Of a stretch of 64,000 nt of DNA, positions 48,892 through 56,635 are shown piece by piece; the first letter of the stretch is position 1, and each line of letters starts with the position of its first letter. The DNA lies in NCBI GenBank assembly GCA_965656935.1, contig CBFHMG010000001.1, positions 62,001-126,000 on the forward strand, in the 5' to 3' direction. The notes below the pieces were generated by a model. That model worked only from the letters and a program-made list of their open reading frames with translations. It was not told the DNA's origin and made no database searches. This stretch comes from M30B80 sp965656935. GTDB lineage: Bacteria > Pseudomonadota > Alphaproteobacteria > Rhodobacterales > Rhodobacteraceae. The translations under genes were made by a program, and so were the position numbers.

Positions 48892-48942
48892 CCGACGGAG
48901 AAGGCCCATAACACCCATCTCCTGTCGGCTTGCGGGCGTTAT
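48892..48942 (+). promoter_or_regulatory. Two mutually exclusive hairpins in the Kef leader (candidate)
   Basis: Hairpin A: CCGACGGAG (48892-48900) with CTCCTGTCGG (48919-48928), nine pairs and one bulge. Hairpin B: ATAACACCC (48908-48916) with GGGCGTTAT (48934-48942), eight pairs and one mismatch. They interlock, so only one can form unless as a pseudoknot, and hairpin B ends right at the Shine-Dalgarno AGGAG (48944-48948). Confidence 0.4.
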
Positions 48943-48954
48943 AGGAGTTTTGTT

Positions 48955-50502
48955 GTGTTTGAAGTCGTTACAATCAGCTTTGCGTTCTTTTTCGGGCTTG
49001 CCGTCCGACAGGTTGGATTGCCACCGCTTGTGGGCTTTCTGGCCGCAGGTTTCGCGATCAATATCTTTGGTCCCTCTTTTGGGTTGCCCTCCTATGCAGG
49101 CAAAACCCTTGAGCATGTCGCCCATCTGGGTGTGCTTATGTTGCTGTTTGCCGTTGGCCTGAAACTCAAACTCAAACAGATCGCGCAGCCACAGGTTCTG
49201 GGCGGTGCGGTTTTGCATTTCGCGATTTCTGTTGCGGTCTTTGTGGCTGGCCTCAAGCTGATCATGGGGCTTGATTGGAATACTGCATTGCTCTTGGGGA
49301 TCGCCTTGTCCTTCTCCTCGACGGTGCTGGCGGCCAAGCTGCTGGAAAACAAGCGCGAATTGAGTGCATTTCACGGCCGCACAGCCATCGGTATCTTGAT
49401 TGTGCAAGACATCATCGCCTTGATTGTGCTGGCGGTCTGGTCGGGACAGACACCAAATATCTGGGCGCTTTTGTTGTTCGGTCTGCCGCTGCTGCGCCCT
49501 GCATTGCACTGGCTGCTTGATTTCGCGGGTCATGACGAATTGATGGTGCTGATGGGCATGCTGCTCTCGCTGGTTATCGGTGGCATGGGTTTTGAGGCGA
49601 TGGGTCTGTCCTCTGAAATCGGTGCTTTGGTTATGGGGGTTCTTCTGTCGACCCATACCCGCGCCAAAGAATTGGGCGACTCGCTCTGGTCGCTCAAGGA
49701 AGTCTTTCTGGTGGGCTTCTTTCTGCAGATCGGTCTGATGGGTCTGCCCGATTGGAATGCGATGATCTTTGCGATTGGGGTGGGCATTGCGCTTGCGCTC
49801 AAGGGGATCTTGTTCTTCGGGCTGTTGGTGTTGTTCAAGCTGCGCGCGCGCAGTGCCTTCCTGACAGCACTTAGCCTGACGGCCTATTCCGAATTCGGCC
49901 TGATCGTTGCCGCGGGCGTTCTGCCTGAATATGTCGTGCCTTTGGCGATTGCCGTGTCGATCTCCTTCGTGATCTCGGCCCCGCTCAACCGCTTTGCGCA
50001 TCCTCTCTATGAACGCTATGAGGCCAAGCTGCGCCGTCTTGAGCTGGACACCATCCACCCCGATGAACAGCCCCGCGATATGGGCGATGCGGATGTGATG
50101 ATTTTCGGCATGGGTCGGACAGGCAGCGCCTCCTACGAGTTCATGCAAGAGAAAGGCCTGAAGCCGCTTGGCCTTGATGCCGATAACTACAAGGCCGAGG
50201 CGCATCAAAAAGCAGGGCGCAATGTGTTCTTCGCAGATGCCGAGGATGCCAACTTCCTGCGCAGCTGTAATTTGGGCCAGATCAAAGCCGCGATCCTTGC
50301 GATGGACGATCTTGAGGCCAAGCTGATTGCCGCGCGTTCGCTGCGTCAAAGGGGTTTCACTGGCCCGATCGTTGCGCATGCTCTGCATGAAGATCACTTG
50401 CAGCAAATCCGTGATGCGGGTGCCGATTACACCTATCTGACCATGACGCAGGCAGGGATCAGTCTTGCTGAACTCACCGCTGAGGCTGTCGCCAAAGCCT
50501 GA
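48955..50502 (+). CDS. Monovalent cation:proton antiporter with NAD-binding domain (Kef/YbaL-like)
   Basis: 515 residues from a GTG start, with AGGAG seven bases upstream. Residues to about 370 form a CPA2 membrane domain with about 12 helices (VGLPPLVGFLAAGFAINIFGPS, ALLLGIALSFSSTVLAAKLLEN, IGILIVQDIIALIVLAV, YSEFGLIVAAGVLPEYV). Residues about 385-515 are a TrkA-N/RCK domain with the Rossmann motif VMIFGMGRTGSASYEFM and an acidic LDAD after the second strand, which binds NAD(H). Likely potassium or sodium efflux in exchange for protons. Stands alone, behind a sigma-54-like promoter and folded leader. Confidence 0.88.
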   Translation: MFEVVTISFAFFFGLAVRQVGLPPLVGFLAAGFAINIFGPSFGLPSYAGKTLEHVAHLGVLMLLFAVGLKLKLKQIAQPQVLGGAVLHFAISVAVFVAGLKLIMGLDWNTALLLGIALSFSSTVLAAKLLENKRELSAFHGRTAIGILIVQDIIALIVLAVWSGQTPNIWALLLFGLPLLRPALHWLLDFAGHDELMVLMGMLLSLVIGGMGFEAMGLSSEIGALVMGVLLSTHTRAKELGDSLWSLKEVFLVGFFLQIGLMGLPDWNAMIFAIGVGIALALKGILFFGLLVLFKLRARSAFLTALSLTAYSEFGLIVAAGVLPEYVVPLAIAVSISFVISAPLNRFAHPLYERYEAKLRRLELDTIHPDEQPRDMGDADVMIFGMGRTGSASYEFMQEKGLKPLGLDADNYKAEAHQKAGRNVFFADAEDANFLRSCNLGQIKAAILAMDDLEAKLIAARSLRQRGFTGPIVAHALHEDHLQQIRDAGADYTYLTMTQAGISLAELTAEAVAKA

Positions 50503-50517
50503 TCGGCAGTGGATTGA

Positions 50518-50560
50518 AAACAAGCGCTAGAGGGTCTTTCTGACCCTCTAGCGCTTGTTT
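50518..50560. terminator. Long perfect inverted repeat, probably bidirectional terminator
   Basis: Left arm 50518-50536 starts AAACAAGCGCTAGAGG and right arm 50542-50560 is its exact complement over 19 bp, loop TTTCT. The outer AAA/TTT gives a short U-run in both directions. It lies 15 bases after the Kef gene stop and 7 bases beyond the stop of a possible short minus-strand frame. Confidence 0.8.
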
Positions 50561-50566
50561 GTTGGC

Positions 50567-50698
50567 CTATCCAATTCCTTCGAGAAAGAGCGCCGTGGCG
50601 GTGTCTAACGCGACCCCGCTGATCAACTGGCGATAAACGGCGGCTATTTGATGCAAGCTGGTGATGCTGCGCCCAAGGGCCGTCACAACCGCTTGCAC
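50567..50698 (-). CDS. Possible small protein or gene remnant
   Basis: A 43-codon open frame on the minus strand from GTG 50698 (MQAVVTALGRSITSLHQ...) to TAG 50567, with protein-like composition (IAAVYRQLISGVALDTATALFL). It ends 7 bases from the bidirectional terminator and fills the gap between the Kef gene and gap. The frame stays open upstream to 50752 but lacks an ATG, and no Shine-Dalgarno precedes the GTG, so it may be a degraded gene end. Otherwise this 189-base gap shows nothing. Confidence 0.25.
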   Translation of the reverse strand: MQAVVTALGRSITSLHQIAAVYRQLISGVALDTATALFLEGIG

Positions 50699-50749
50699 AT
50701 GGCTGTGGCAAGTGCATGACTGCAGCCAAACCAGACCAGAGAGAGTCGT

Positions 50750-51757
50750 ATGTCAGCGCCGATCAAAATTGCCATCAATGGGTTTGGACGGATCGGGCGT
50801 TCCATTCTTCGGGCTTGGGCGCAATCTGCGCGAGGTGCTGTGGCTTGGCCCGAGATCGACGTGGTCGCGATCAATGATATTGCACCGCTGGAAACCTGCG
50901 CCCATCTGTTTGAGTATGACAGTGTTTTTGGCCCTTATTCCGGCTCGGTCGAGACGGGGCGGCGGGAGCTGATCATAGATGGTCGTCGCATCCCCTTCAC
51001 GCAAGAGCGTGACCTGACCAAGCTGGCACTGGATGGTGTCGATATCTTGATGGAATGCACAGGCCGCGCGGTGGATCGTTCGGTTGCCGAACAGGGATTG
51101 CAGGCGGGTGCGAAACGGGTCCTGATCTCGGGGCCATCGCCGCAGGCGGATTTGACGCTTGTCTTGGGGGCCAATGAGGCCGAGTTGTCGCCCGCCCATC
51201 AGATCATTTCAAATGCGTCCTGCACAACCAATGCGGCCGCCCCTTTGGTGCGCGTGCTTGATGAGGCCTTCGGGCTTGAGACGGCGCTGATGACAACCGT
51301 GCATTGCTATACGGGCAGCCAGCCCACGGTGGACATGCCGATGGGGGATTTGGTGCGCTCGCGGGCGGCGGCCTTGTCGATGGTGCCCACAACCACCAGC
51401 GCCGAGAAACTGGTTGATCTGGTTCTGCCACATCTCGCGGGGCGGATCACGGGCTCGGCCATTCGGGTGCCGACTGCCAGCGTTTCTTGTATTGATCTGG
51501 CCGTAATCACGCGTGAGGCCCCTTCGGCCGAGCATGCTTGTGCGCTGTTGCGCGAGGCGGCGGGCCCGATCCTTGGCTTTACCGAGAAACCGCTGGTTTC
51601 CTCGGACCTGCGCGCGCGGCCTGAATCGCTGATCGTGGCGGGGCCCGAGATCAAGCGCTCCAAGGGCGGGATGCTGCGGGTCTTTGGTTGGTATGACAAT
51701 GAATGGGGCTTTTCGTGCCGGATGCTGGATGTTGCCCGCATCATGGGCGCGCAGTAG
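50750..51757 (+). CDS. gap: Glyceraldehyde-3-phosphate dehydrogenase
   Basis: Oxidises glyceraldehyde-3-phosphate with NAD(P)+ and phosphate. 335 residues with the Rossmann start IKIAINGFGRIGRSILRAW, the catalytic Cys158 in SNASCTTN, His in MTTVHCYTGSQ (usual form HAYTNDQ), and the C-terminal WYDNEWGFSCRMLDV. The changed TGSQP loop and the short distance patterns suggest a second, perhaps specialised GAPDH. The start has AGAGAGAG upstream. gabD-like gene follows 29 bases after the stop, so the two are probably one operon. KDPGal cleavage in the locus next door yields its substrate. Confidence 0.92.
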   Translation: MSAPIKIAINGFGRIGRSILRAWAQSARGAVAWPEIDVVAINDIAPLETCAHLFEYDSVFGPYSGSVETGRRELIIDGRRIPFTQERDLTKLALDGVDILMECTGRAVDRSVAEQGLQAGAKRVLISGPSPQADLTLVLGANEAELSPAHQIISNASCTTNAAAPLVRVLDEAFGLETALMTTVHCYTGSQPTVDMPMGDLVRSRAAALSMVPTTTSAEKLVDLVLPHLAGRITGSAIRVPTASVSCIDLAVITREAPSAEHACALLREAAGPILGFTEKPLVSSDLRARPESLIVAGPEIKRSKGGMLRVFGWYDNEWGFSCRMLDVARIMGAQ

Positions 51758-51786
51758 TCCTTCGTAACACAATTGGGAGAGTGATC

Positions 51787-53235
51787 ATGAGTGATTGGAA
51801 AGCCTGGATGCGCGAAGCCGTCTTTATTGATGGCGCTTGGGTGCAAGCCGATAGCGGCAAGACGATTGAGGTTACCAATCCCGCCACCCAAGAGGTGATC
51901 GGCCATATCCCCAATGTGGGCGAGGCCGAGACGATGCGCGCAATTGATGCAGCCCATGCCGCATTTCCCGAATTTGCCGCCATGGATTTGATGAGCCGCG
52001 TTGGCCTCTTGTGGAAGCTTCATGATGCTTTGATGGATAACCAGCAATCGCTGGCCGAGCTGTTGACCATCGAGATGGGCAAGCCGCTGGCCGAGGCGAA
52101 AGGCGAGATCGCCATTGGTGCGCAATATGTGCGCTGGTTTGCCGAAGAGGCGCGCCGCACCAAGGGTGAGGTCGTGCCCGCAGGGGTCAATGGACGCCGC
52201 ATTCTTGTGACGAAACACCCCGTCGGAGTGGTGGGGATGATCTCGCCATGGAATTTCCCGTCCTCGATGCTTGCACGCAAGATCGCGCCCGCGCTTTCGG
52301 TTGGCTGTACCGTTGTTGCCAAACCCGCCGCCGAGACGCCCTATTCCGGTCTGGCATGGGCCGCTTTGGCCGAAGAGGTGGGCTATCCCAAAGGGGTGAT
52401 CAATATTGTGACGGGCGATGCCCCGCCAATTGGTGGAGCGATGATGGCGCGCGAGGAAGTCCGCAAGATCACCTTCACGGGCTCGACCCCAGTGGGCAAG
52501 CTGCTGCTCAGCCAAGCGTCTGATACTGTTAAGAAAGTCTCAATGGAGTTGGGCGGCAATGCGCCGTTTATTGTGTTTGACGATGCCGATCTGGACGCAG
52601 CGGTTGAAGGGGCCATGATCTCGAAATACCGCAATTCGGGGCAGACCTGTGTCTGTGCCAATCGCGTCTATGTCCAAGCCGGCATCCATGATGCATTTGT
52701 AGAAAAACTGGTTGAGAAGACCCGCGCCCTGAAGGTTGGCGACGGGATGGAGGCGGGGGTCACGCAAGGCCCGCTGATCACCGATAAGGCTGTCCAGAAG
52801 GTCGAAGAAATGCTCGACGATGCCAAGGCCAAAGGGGCGGAGGTGGCCACGGGCGGATCACGGCATCAATTGGGAGGCACCTTCTTCATGCCGACCATTG
52901 TCACGGGCGCGACCCAAGACATGGTTTTTGCCAAGGAAGAGATTTTCGGACCGCTTGCGCCTGTGTTCAAATTCGACACCGAAGAAGAGGCGGTTGCGAT
53001 GGCCAATGATACGGTGTTCGGCCTTGCGGCCTATGCCTATACCAATGATCTGGGCCGTGCCTTCCGCCTGAATGACACGCTGCAATACGGGATGATCGGG
53101 ATCAATTCGGGCCTGATCACAACGGTTGAGGCCCCGTTCGGGGGCGTCAAGCAATCGGGGATGGGCAAAGAAGGCGGGAGCCAAGGGCTCGAGGATTATC
53201 TCGATACGAAATATGCCTGTATCGATGGCATTTGA
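51787..53235 (+). CDS. gabD: NAD(P)-dependent succinate-semialdehyde dehydrogenase-like aldehyde dehydrogenase
   Basis: 482 residues from ATG 51787 (MSDWKAWMREAVFIDGAWVQADSGKTIEVTNPAT), with GGGAGAG ahead. GabD features: TIEMGKPLAEAKGEIAIGAQYVRWFAEEA, PWNFPSSMLARKIAPAL, FTGSTPVGKLLLSQA, MELGGNAPFIVFDDADLD, and the catalytic Cys in NSGQTCVCANR. C-terminal APFGGVKQSGMGKEGG fits the GabD branch. No GABA transaminase lies nearby, so the physiological aldehyde is uncertain. A hairpin repeat follows. Confidence 0.87.
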   Translation: MSDWKAWMREAVFIDGAWVQADSGKTIEVTNPATQEVIGHIPNVGEAETMRAIDAAHAAFPEFAAMDLMSRVGLLWKLHDALMDNQQSLAELLTIEMGKPLAEAKGEIAIGAQYVRWFAEEARRTKGEVVPAGVNGRRILVTKHPVGVVGMISPWNFPSSMLARKIAPALSVGCTVVAKPAAETPYSGLAWAALAEEVGYPKGVINIVTGDAPPIGGAMMAREEVRKITFTGSTPVGKLLLSQASDTVKKVSMELGGNAPFIVFDDADLDAAVEGAMISKYRNSGQTCVCANRVYVQAGIHDAFVEKLVEKTRALKVGDGMEAGVTQGPLITDKAVQKVEEMLDDAKAKGAEVATGGSRHQLGGTFFMPTIVTGATQDMVFAKEEIFGPLAPVFKFDTEEEAVAMANDTVFGLAAYAYTNDLGRAFRLNDTLQYGMIGINSGLITTVEAPFGGVKQSGMGKEGGSQGLEDYLDTKYACIDGI

Positions 53236-53246
53236 GGGATGCGGTT

Positions 53247-53292
53247 GGGGGCTCTGCCCCCAGACCCCCGAAGTATTTTGAAAGCAAAGATG
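53247..53292. repeat. Dispersed hairpin repeat, copy 3
   Basis: GGGGGCTCTGCCCCC (53247-53261), then AGACCCCCGAAGTATTTTGA and AAGCAAAGATG. Nearly identical to the copy at 31336. It lies between the convergent gabD-like and GntR genes, where a bidirectional terminator is expected. Confidence 0.75.
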
Positions 53293-53304
53293 GTGTAAGG
53301 CGCG

Positions 53305-53979
53305 TCAGCTGGCTGAGATGCGTAGCTCTTCCGAGATGATGCGCAAATCTTGCTGGGCTATGGCTTGGCCTTGGGCGTCGTAAGCGGTGCGCGTCAGGCA
53401 GAGAAGTGCGGTGTAGCGGTCGCAGGCGAGTGCCACGGACTGGCCCATTGTGGTTACAGCCGCGCTTGCTGTGGCCGTGATCTGGTCAAAGCCGATATCA
53501 TGCTCGGTGAGCAGCGCCTCGAAATCGGGTGAGGCGGTTTCTTTCAGTTTCGGGCAGAGCGCAGCTGAGACGAGCGTTTCCTCCAAGGCAAACCGTGCTG
53601 AGCCCCGTTTAAGGATACGCTCCAGTTTGGCCACGCGCATTGCGGGAGAGGGGCCAAGACTTGCTTGGGCCGTTGAGGATGTGGCCCGCAGCACGGTCAA
53701 TTGCAGTGGGGCACCTGCCAGATCGGTCAGCAGCAGGCCTGCCGTCTTGTCAGAGGATGGCTTGGCTTTGGCGACGATGGTCCCGCGACCGGGTTTGCGG
53801 GTGAGCAGCCCCATTCCCTCCAGCGTGATCAAAGCGCGCCGCATGGTGCCTTGGCTGACGCCGAATTCATCGGCGAGAGAGAATTCATTGGGAAGGCGGC
53901 GGCCGATTTCCCAGTCTCCGCTGTGGATGCGGCGCAGCATTTCTTCTTCTGTTTTGCGGTAGAGCGGTTCTCGTGCCAT
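53305..53979 (-). CDS. GntR-family regulator, HutC/UTRA type
   Basis: 224 residues from ATG 53979 (MAREPLYRKTEEEMLRRI); in-frame ATGs slightly upstream are alternatives. N-terminal winged helix (GRRLPNEFSLADEFGVSQGTMRRALITLEGMGLLTRKPGRGT), then a UTRA ligand-binding domain (VAKLERILKRGSARFALEETLV...). It lies 54 bases downstream of the exonuclease-fusion gene start-to-stop run on the same strand side, close to the acetate operon, and convergent to the gabD-like gene. Targets and ligand unknown. Confidence 0.87.
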   Translation of the reverse strand: MAREPLYRKTEEEMLRRIHSGDWEIGRRLPNEFSLADEFGVSQGTMRRALITLEGMGLLTRKPGRGTIVAKAKPSSDKTAGLLLTDLAGAPLQLTVLRATSSTAQASLGPSPAMRVAKLERILKRGSARFALEETLVSAALCPKLKETASPDFEALLTEHDIGFDQITATASAAVTTMGQSVALACDRYTALLCLTRTAYDAQGQAIAQQDLRIISEELRISAS

Positions 53980-54032
53980 TCCCATCATCCCCCAACTTGA
54001 CGCCATGATGCTGGGGCAAGTTCGGGCAGGCG

Positions 54033-56042
54033 TCAATTCAGGTGTTCCAGAAGCCGCGCATGGCGGTCAAATGCTTTGATCAATGCCCCTAATCTGGGCA
54101 ATTCTGCTGCTTCAAGCATCGGGATCATCTTGCGGAAGGCCTCGGCTGTGCCAATGGTATCGCCAAGGGCGGTGTGGCGATCCTGTTCTGGAATGACGAT
54201 CCCGAGGCGGTCGCACAGGGCATCCAGCGTATGATCTGCCGATTGTCCAAACAGGATGGCCGAGCAGAGCACCGTATCAAGAATGGGTTGATCAAATCGG
54301 GCTTTGATCTCGGTTTCGCGCCTGCGCAGAAAGCTCATGTCAAAAGGCGCATTATGGGCCACTAGAACAGCACCATCGGCGAAACGGTGGAAGCGGGCAA
54401 GCGCGTCGGAAACGGGGGGGGCGTCTTGGACCATGTCATTGGTGATATGGTGCACGCGTGTTGAGGCCCGGGGGATGGACCGCCCCGGATTGACGAGCAT
54501 ATCGAAGCGTTCGCTATCCACAATCCGGCCATTGACGATGCGAATGGCGGCGATCTGGCAAATCTCGTCCACTTGCGGGTTGAGGCCTGTCGTCTCGGTA
54601 TCAAAGACCACGAAGGGTAGCTGGCGCAGCGGGGTTGCCGATAGGGCTTCAGGGATTTCGGCTTGGAGCAGGTCGAAATCATATTGTACAAGGGGCGGGG
54701 CGGCGATGGGTGTGACCTGCGCAAGCGCAAGGGCGATGCTGATGCGCGCGTGATCTGGTTTTATGTCTTGGGCGAGTGCCGATGTGGCATGGGTGATCAG
54801 CACATCGCGCCCCGAAAACCCCGACATTCCTGGTGAGAGGGGTTGATCCAGCCATGTTTGCAGGCTGGCTTGGTCAGGGCAGCTGCCCTTGGCCGTGAGG
54901 GTGAGGGTCAGATTTTGCGTGTCGGATGAGGCTACGCCGAGGGTGAATTCGGTTGCGCCTTTTCCCGACCAGCCGAGAACCAAGCGTTCCAAAAGGCGTG
55001 TCATGGCAAAGCCATCGCAGCGGATTCGGGTGCTTGGCAGATCGGCCTGCAGCGTGAGGCCCTTGCGTTCCAATCGCGCGGCGAGGGCTATGCCCAGATC
55101 ATTGGCTGCCAAAGCTTCAAGAGGCCACCATTGCGTATCCGTGGGGGTTTTGCGGGCTGTTATGCGCGCGGCCAGTTCGGTCAGGCGCTGTGCCACTGCG
55201 TCGTCTTGCGGCAAACCCGCCGCGATATCGCTGACGCCGTCTAGGAGTTCATTAAGAAGATGGGCGCGTTCGGCCTGAACGGACAGGCCCGTGCTGACAT
55301 CACGCAAATTCAGCACATAGCCGGGCTGCGCGGTTTCCTGACCGTCGAGCCACATCAGCCGTATTCTGGCCTCGAGCAAGCGCGCGCCTTTGATTGTGGC
55401 TACCAGAATATCGGCCCCGTGGCGGTCATTGGAGGCAAGCAATCGGCGATAGGCCATCTCGATCGGTTCGGGATGGAGGAGGCCTGACACATGGCGGTTC
55501 AAACCAAAGGTCACCCGATTGCCCAGAATGTCGCGCGCCTGCCCGTTATAAAGGGCGATTTTATGGTCAGCCGTGCAAAACAGAACGCCATCGGGCATCT
55601 CGGCCAGAAGGGCTTCCAGCCGTGATTTTTCGAGGCTGAGGCGTGCGGTTTCACGCCCCACGGCAAGCGCCATCGCGTTCTTGGTTTCGGTGAGATAGGT
55701 GGCCACGGCCGAGGCGGCAGGGCCCAAATCCCCCAGATAACGGGCCGCACCTTGATCGATTGCGCCTTCGACATCGGCATGTGCGCGGGCGCGTAAATCA
55801 GCGGCCAAACGCTCTACGGGGCGGGCGATATGGTCATCAAAAAGGGTCCAAATCCACGCGGATAGACCAATGACGGCGAGCACACCTACAAGCCCTGCGA
55901 TGACAAAGGAGGAGAGCGCATGCTGCTCGCCTAGGCGCATATAGCCATAGACCAAGCCCACGATCAGAAGGACCGAGCCGCCGATGGCGATCAGCGCGAA
56001 GAATAGAAATATCCGCAGGCGAAGACTAAGGTGAGTGAACAT
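54033..56042 (-). CDS. Membrane sensor (HAMP/PAS-like) fused to a DnaQ-type DEDDh exonuclease
   Basis: 669 residues from ATG 56042. Two membrane helices at about 11-33 and 46-68 enclose a very short external loop. A HAMP-like linker follows (69-120), then a PAS-like domain (about 145-255, LEALLAEMPDGVLFCTADHKIALYNGQARDILG) and a region like a degenerate kinase dimerisation/ATPase part (260-445) without a phosphoacceptor His motif. The C-terminal 3'-5' exonuclease (475-640) is complete: D481, E483 in FDTETTG, D568 in AHNAPFD, H623 and D628 in HTALGD. Related to DNA polymerase III epsilon. Last gene of the acetate operon. Substrate nucleic acid and sensed signal unknown. Confidence 0.85.
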   Translation of the reverse strand: MFTHLSLRLRIFLFFALIAIGGSVLLIVGLVYGYMRLGEQHALSSFVIAGLVGVLAVIGLSAWIWTLFDDHIARPVERLAADLRARAHADVEGAIDQGAARYLGDLGPAASAVATYLTETKNAMALAVGRETARLSLEKSRLEALLAEMPDGVLFCTADHKIALYNGQARDILGNRVTFGLNRHVSGLLHPEPIEMAYRRLLASNDRHGADILVATIKGARLLEARIRLMWLDGQETAQPGYVLNLRDVSTGLSVQAERAHLLNELLDGVSDIAAGLPQDDAVAQRLTELAARITARKTPTDTQWWPLEALAANDLGIALAARLERKGLTLQADLPSTRIRCDGFAMTRLLERLVLGWSGKGATEFTLGVASSDTQNLTLTLTAKGSCPDQASLQTWLDQPLSPGMSGFSGRDVLITHATSALAQDIKPDHARISIALALAQVTPIAAPPLVQYDFDLLQAEIPEALSATPLRQLPFVVFDTETTGLNPQVDEICQIAAIRIVNGRIVDSERFDMLVNPGRSIPRASTRVHHITNDMVQDAPPVSDALARFHRFADGAVLVAHNAPFDMSFLRRRETEIKARFDQPILDTVLCSAILFGQSADHTLDALCDRLGIVIPEQDRHTALGDTIGTAEAFRKMIPMLEAAELPRLGALIKAFDRHARLLEHLN

Positions 56043-56088
56043 AAGCAGCGGGCCTCCTCCTTCCCGCATGCATCAATTGGTCTTTGCG

Positions 56089-56616
56089 CTATTGCCCCTC
56101 GCAAACAGGTGCCAAAAACCCATCATCGCTATCGACATCGCGCCAATCGGCATTGGTGGGTTGGCCTGCCTCGTCAAATACGGTCTCTGGCAGGATTTCC
56201 GCGCGGCGCAGCCCTGCGCAATCCACCAAGACAGGTTTCACAAGGCCGGGCTGCCAGCGTTCGCGGAATTGGGTTTGAACAACAAGGATGCCTGAATTTT
56301 CAGCCGTCTCTCGGGTCTCGGAGGGGCTGAAGGCGATAAAGCCTTTTGTCCATGGGCGCACGAAAGTCCACGGTTGCCACCAAGCCTGTTGGAGGCGTTC
56401 GCTCACCACGATGCTATCGGATGGCATGGCGTTCAGGGTGGCGTCCTTCCAGCCATATTCCATCGAGACAGTTGCAAACAACATTGCGCCGCCTGCAGCC
56501 ACTGGAGTAAGCCAGACGGGTAATTTCAAGCGCGTGAGCTTGCGCAAGGCAAGTGCGATACCCGCACCTCCAAGACCAGCAATAAAAACGGCGATCAGCG
56601 TCAGGAACATTTGCAT
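56089..56616 (-). CDS. Small membrane protein of unknown function
   Basis: 175 residues from ATG 56616 (MQMFLTLIAVFIAGLGGAGIALALRKL); ATG 56610 is an alternative. Two N-terminal membrane helices (LTLIAVFIAGLGGAGIALAL and WLTPVAAGGAMLFATVSMEYGW) precede a soluble domain of about 115 residues with two cysteines (LVDCAGL and APVCEG). It ends in an acidic DWRDVDSDDGFLAP segment. It lies 20 bases after the DUF294 gene and 46 bases before the exonuclease fusion. Resembles small proteins I have seen in roseobacter acetate loci, but no named family. Confidence 0.65.
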   Translation of the reverse strand: MQMFLTLIAVFIAGLGGAGIALALRKLTRLKLPVWLTPVAAGGAMLFATVSMEYGWKDATLNAMPSDSIVVSERLQQAWWQPWTFVRPWTKGFIAFSPSETRETAENSGILVVQTQFRERWQPGLVKPVLVDCAGLRRAEILPETVFDEAGQPTNADWRDVDSDDGFLAPVCEGQ

Positions 56617-56635
56617 TGAATGGGTGTCTTTCTGG

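Noticed and set aside
48745..50523. 592-codon minus-strand frame opposite the Kef-type gene
   Set aside because: Gln/His/Lys-rich composition typical of an antisense shadow of a membrane protein; it also covers part of the tRNA-Met gene.
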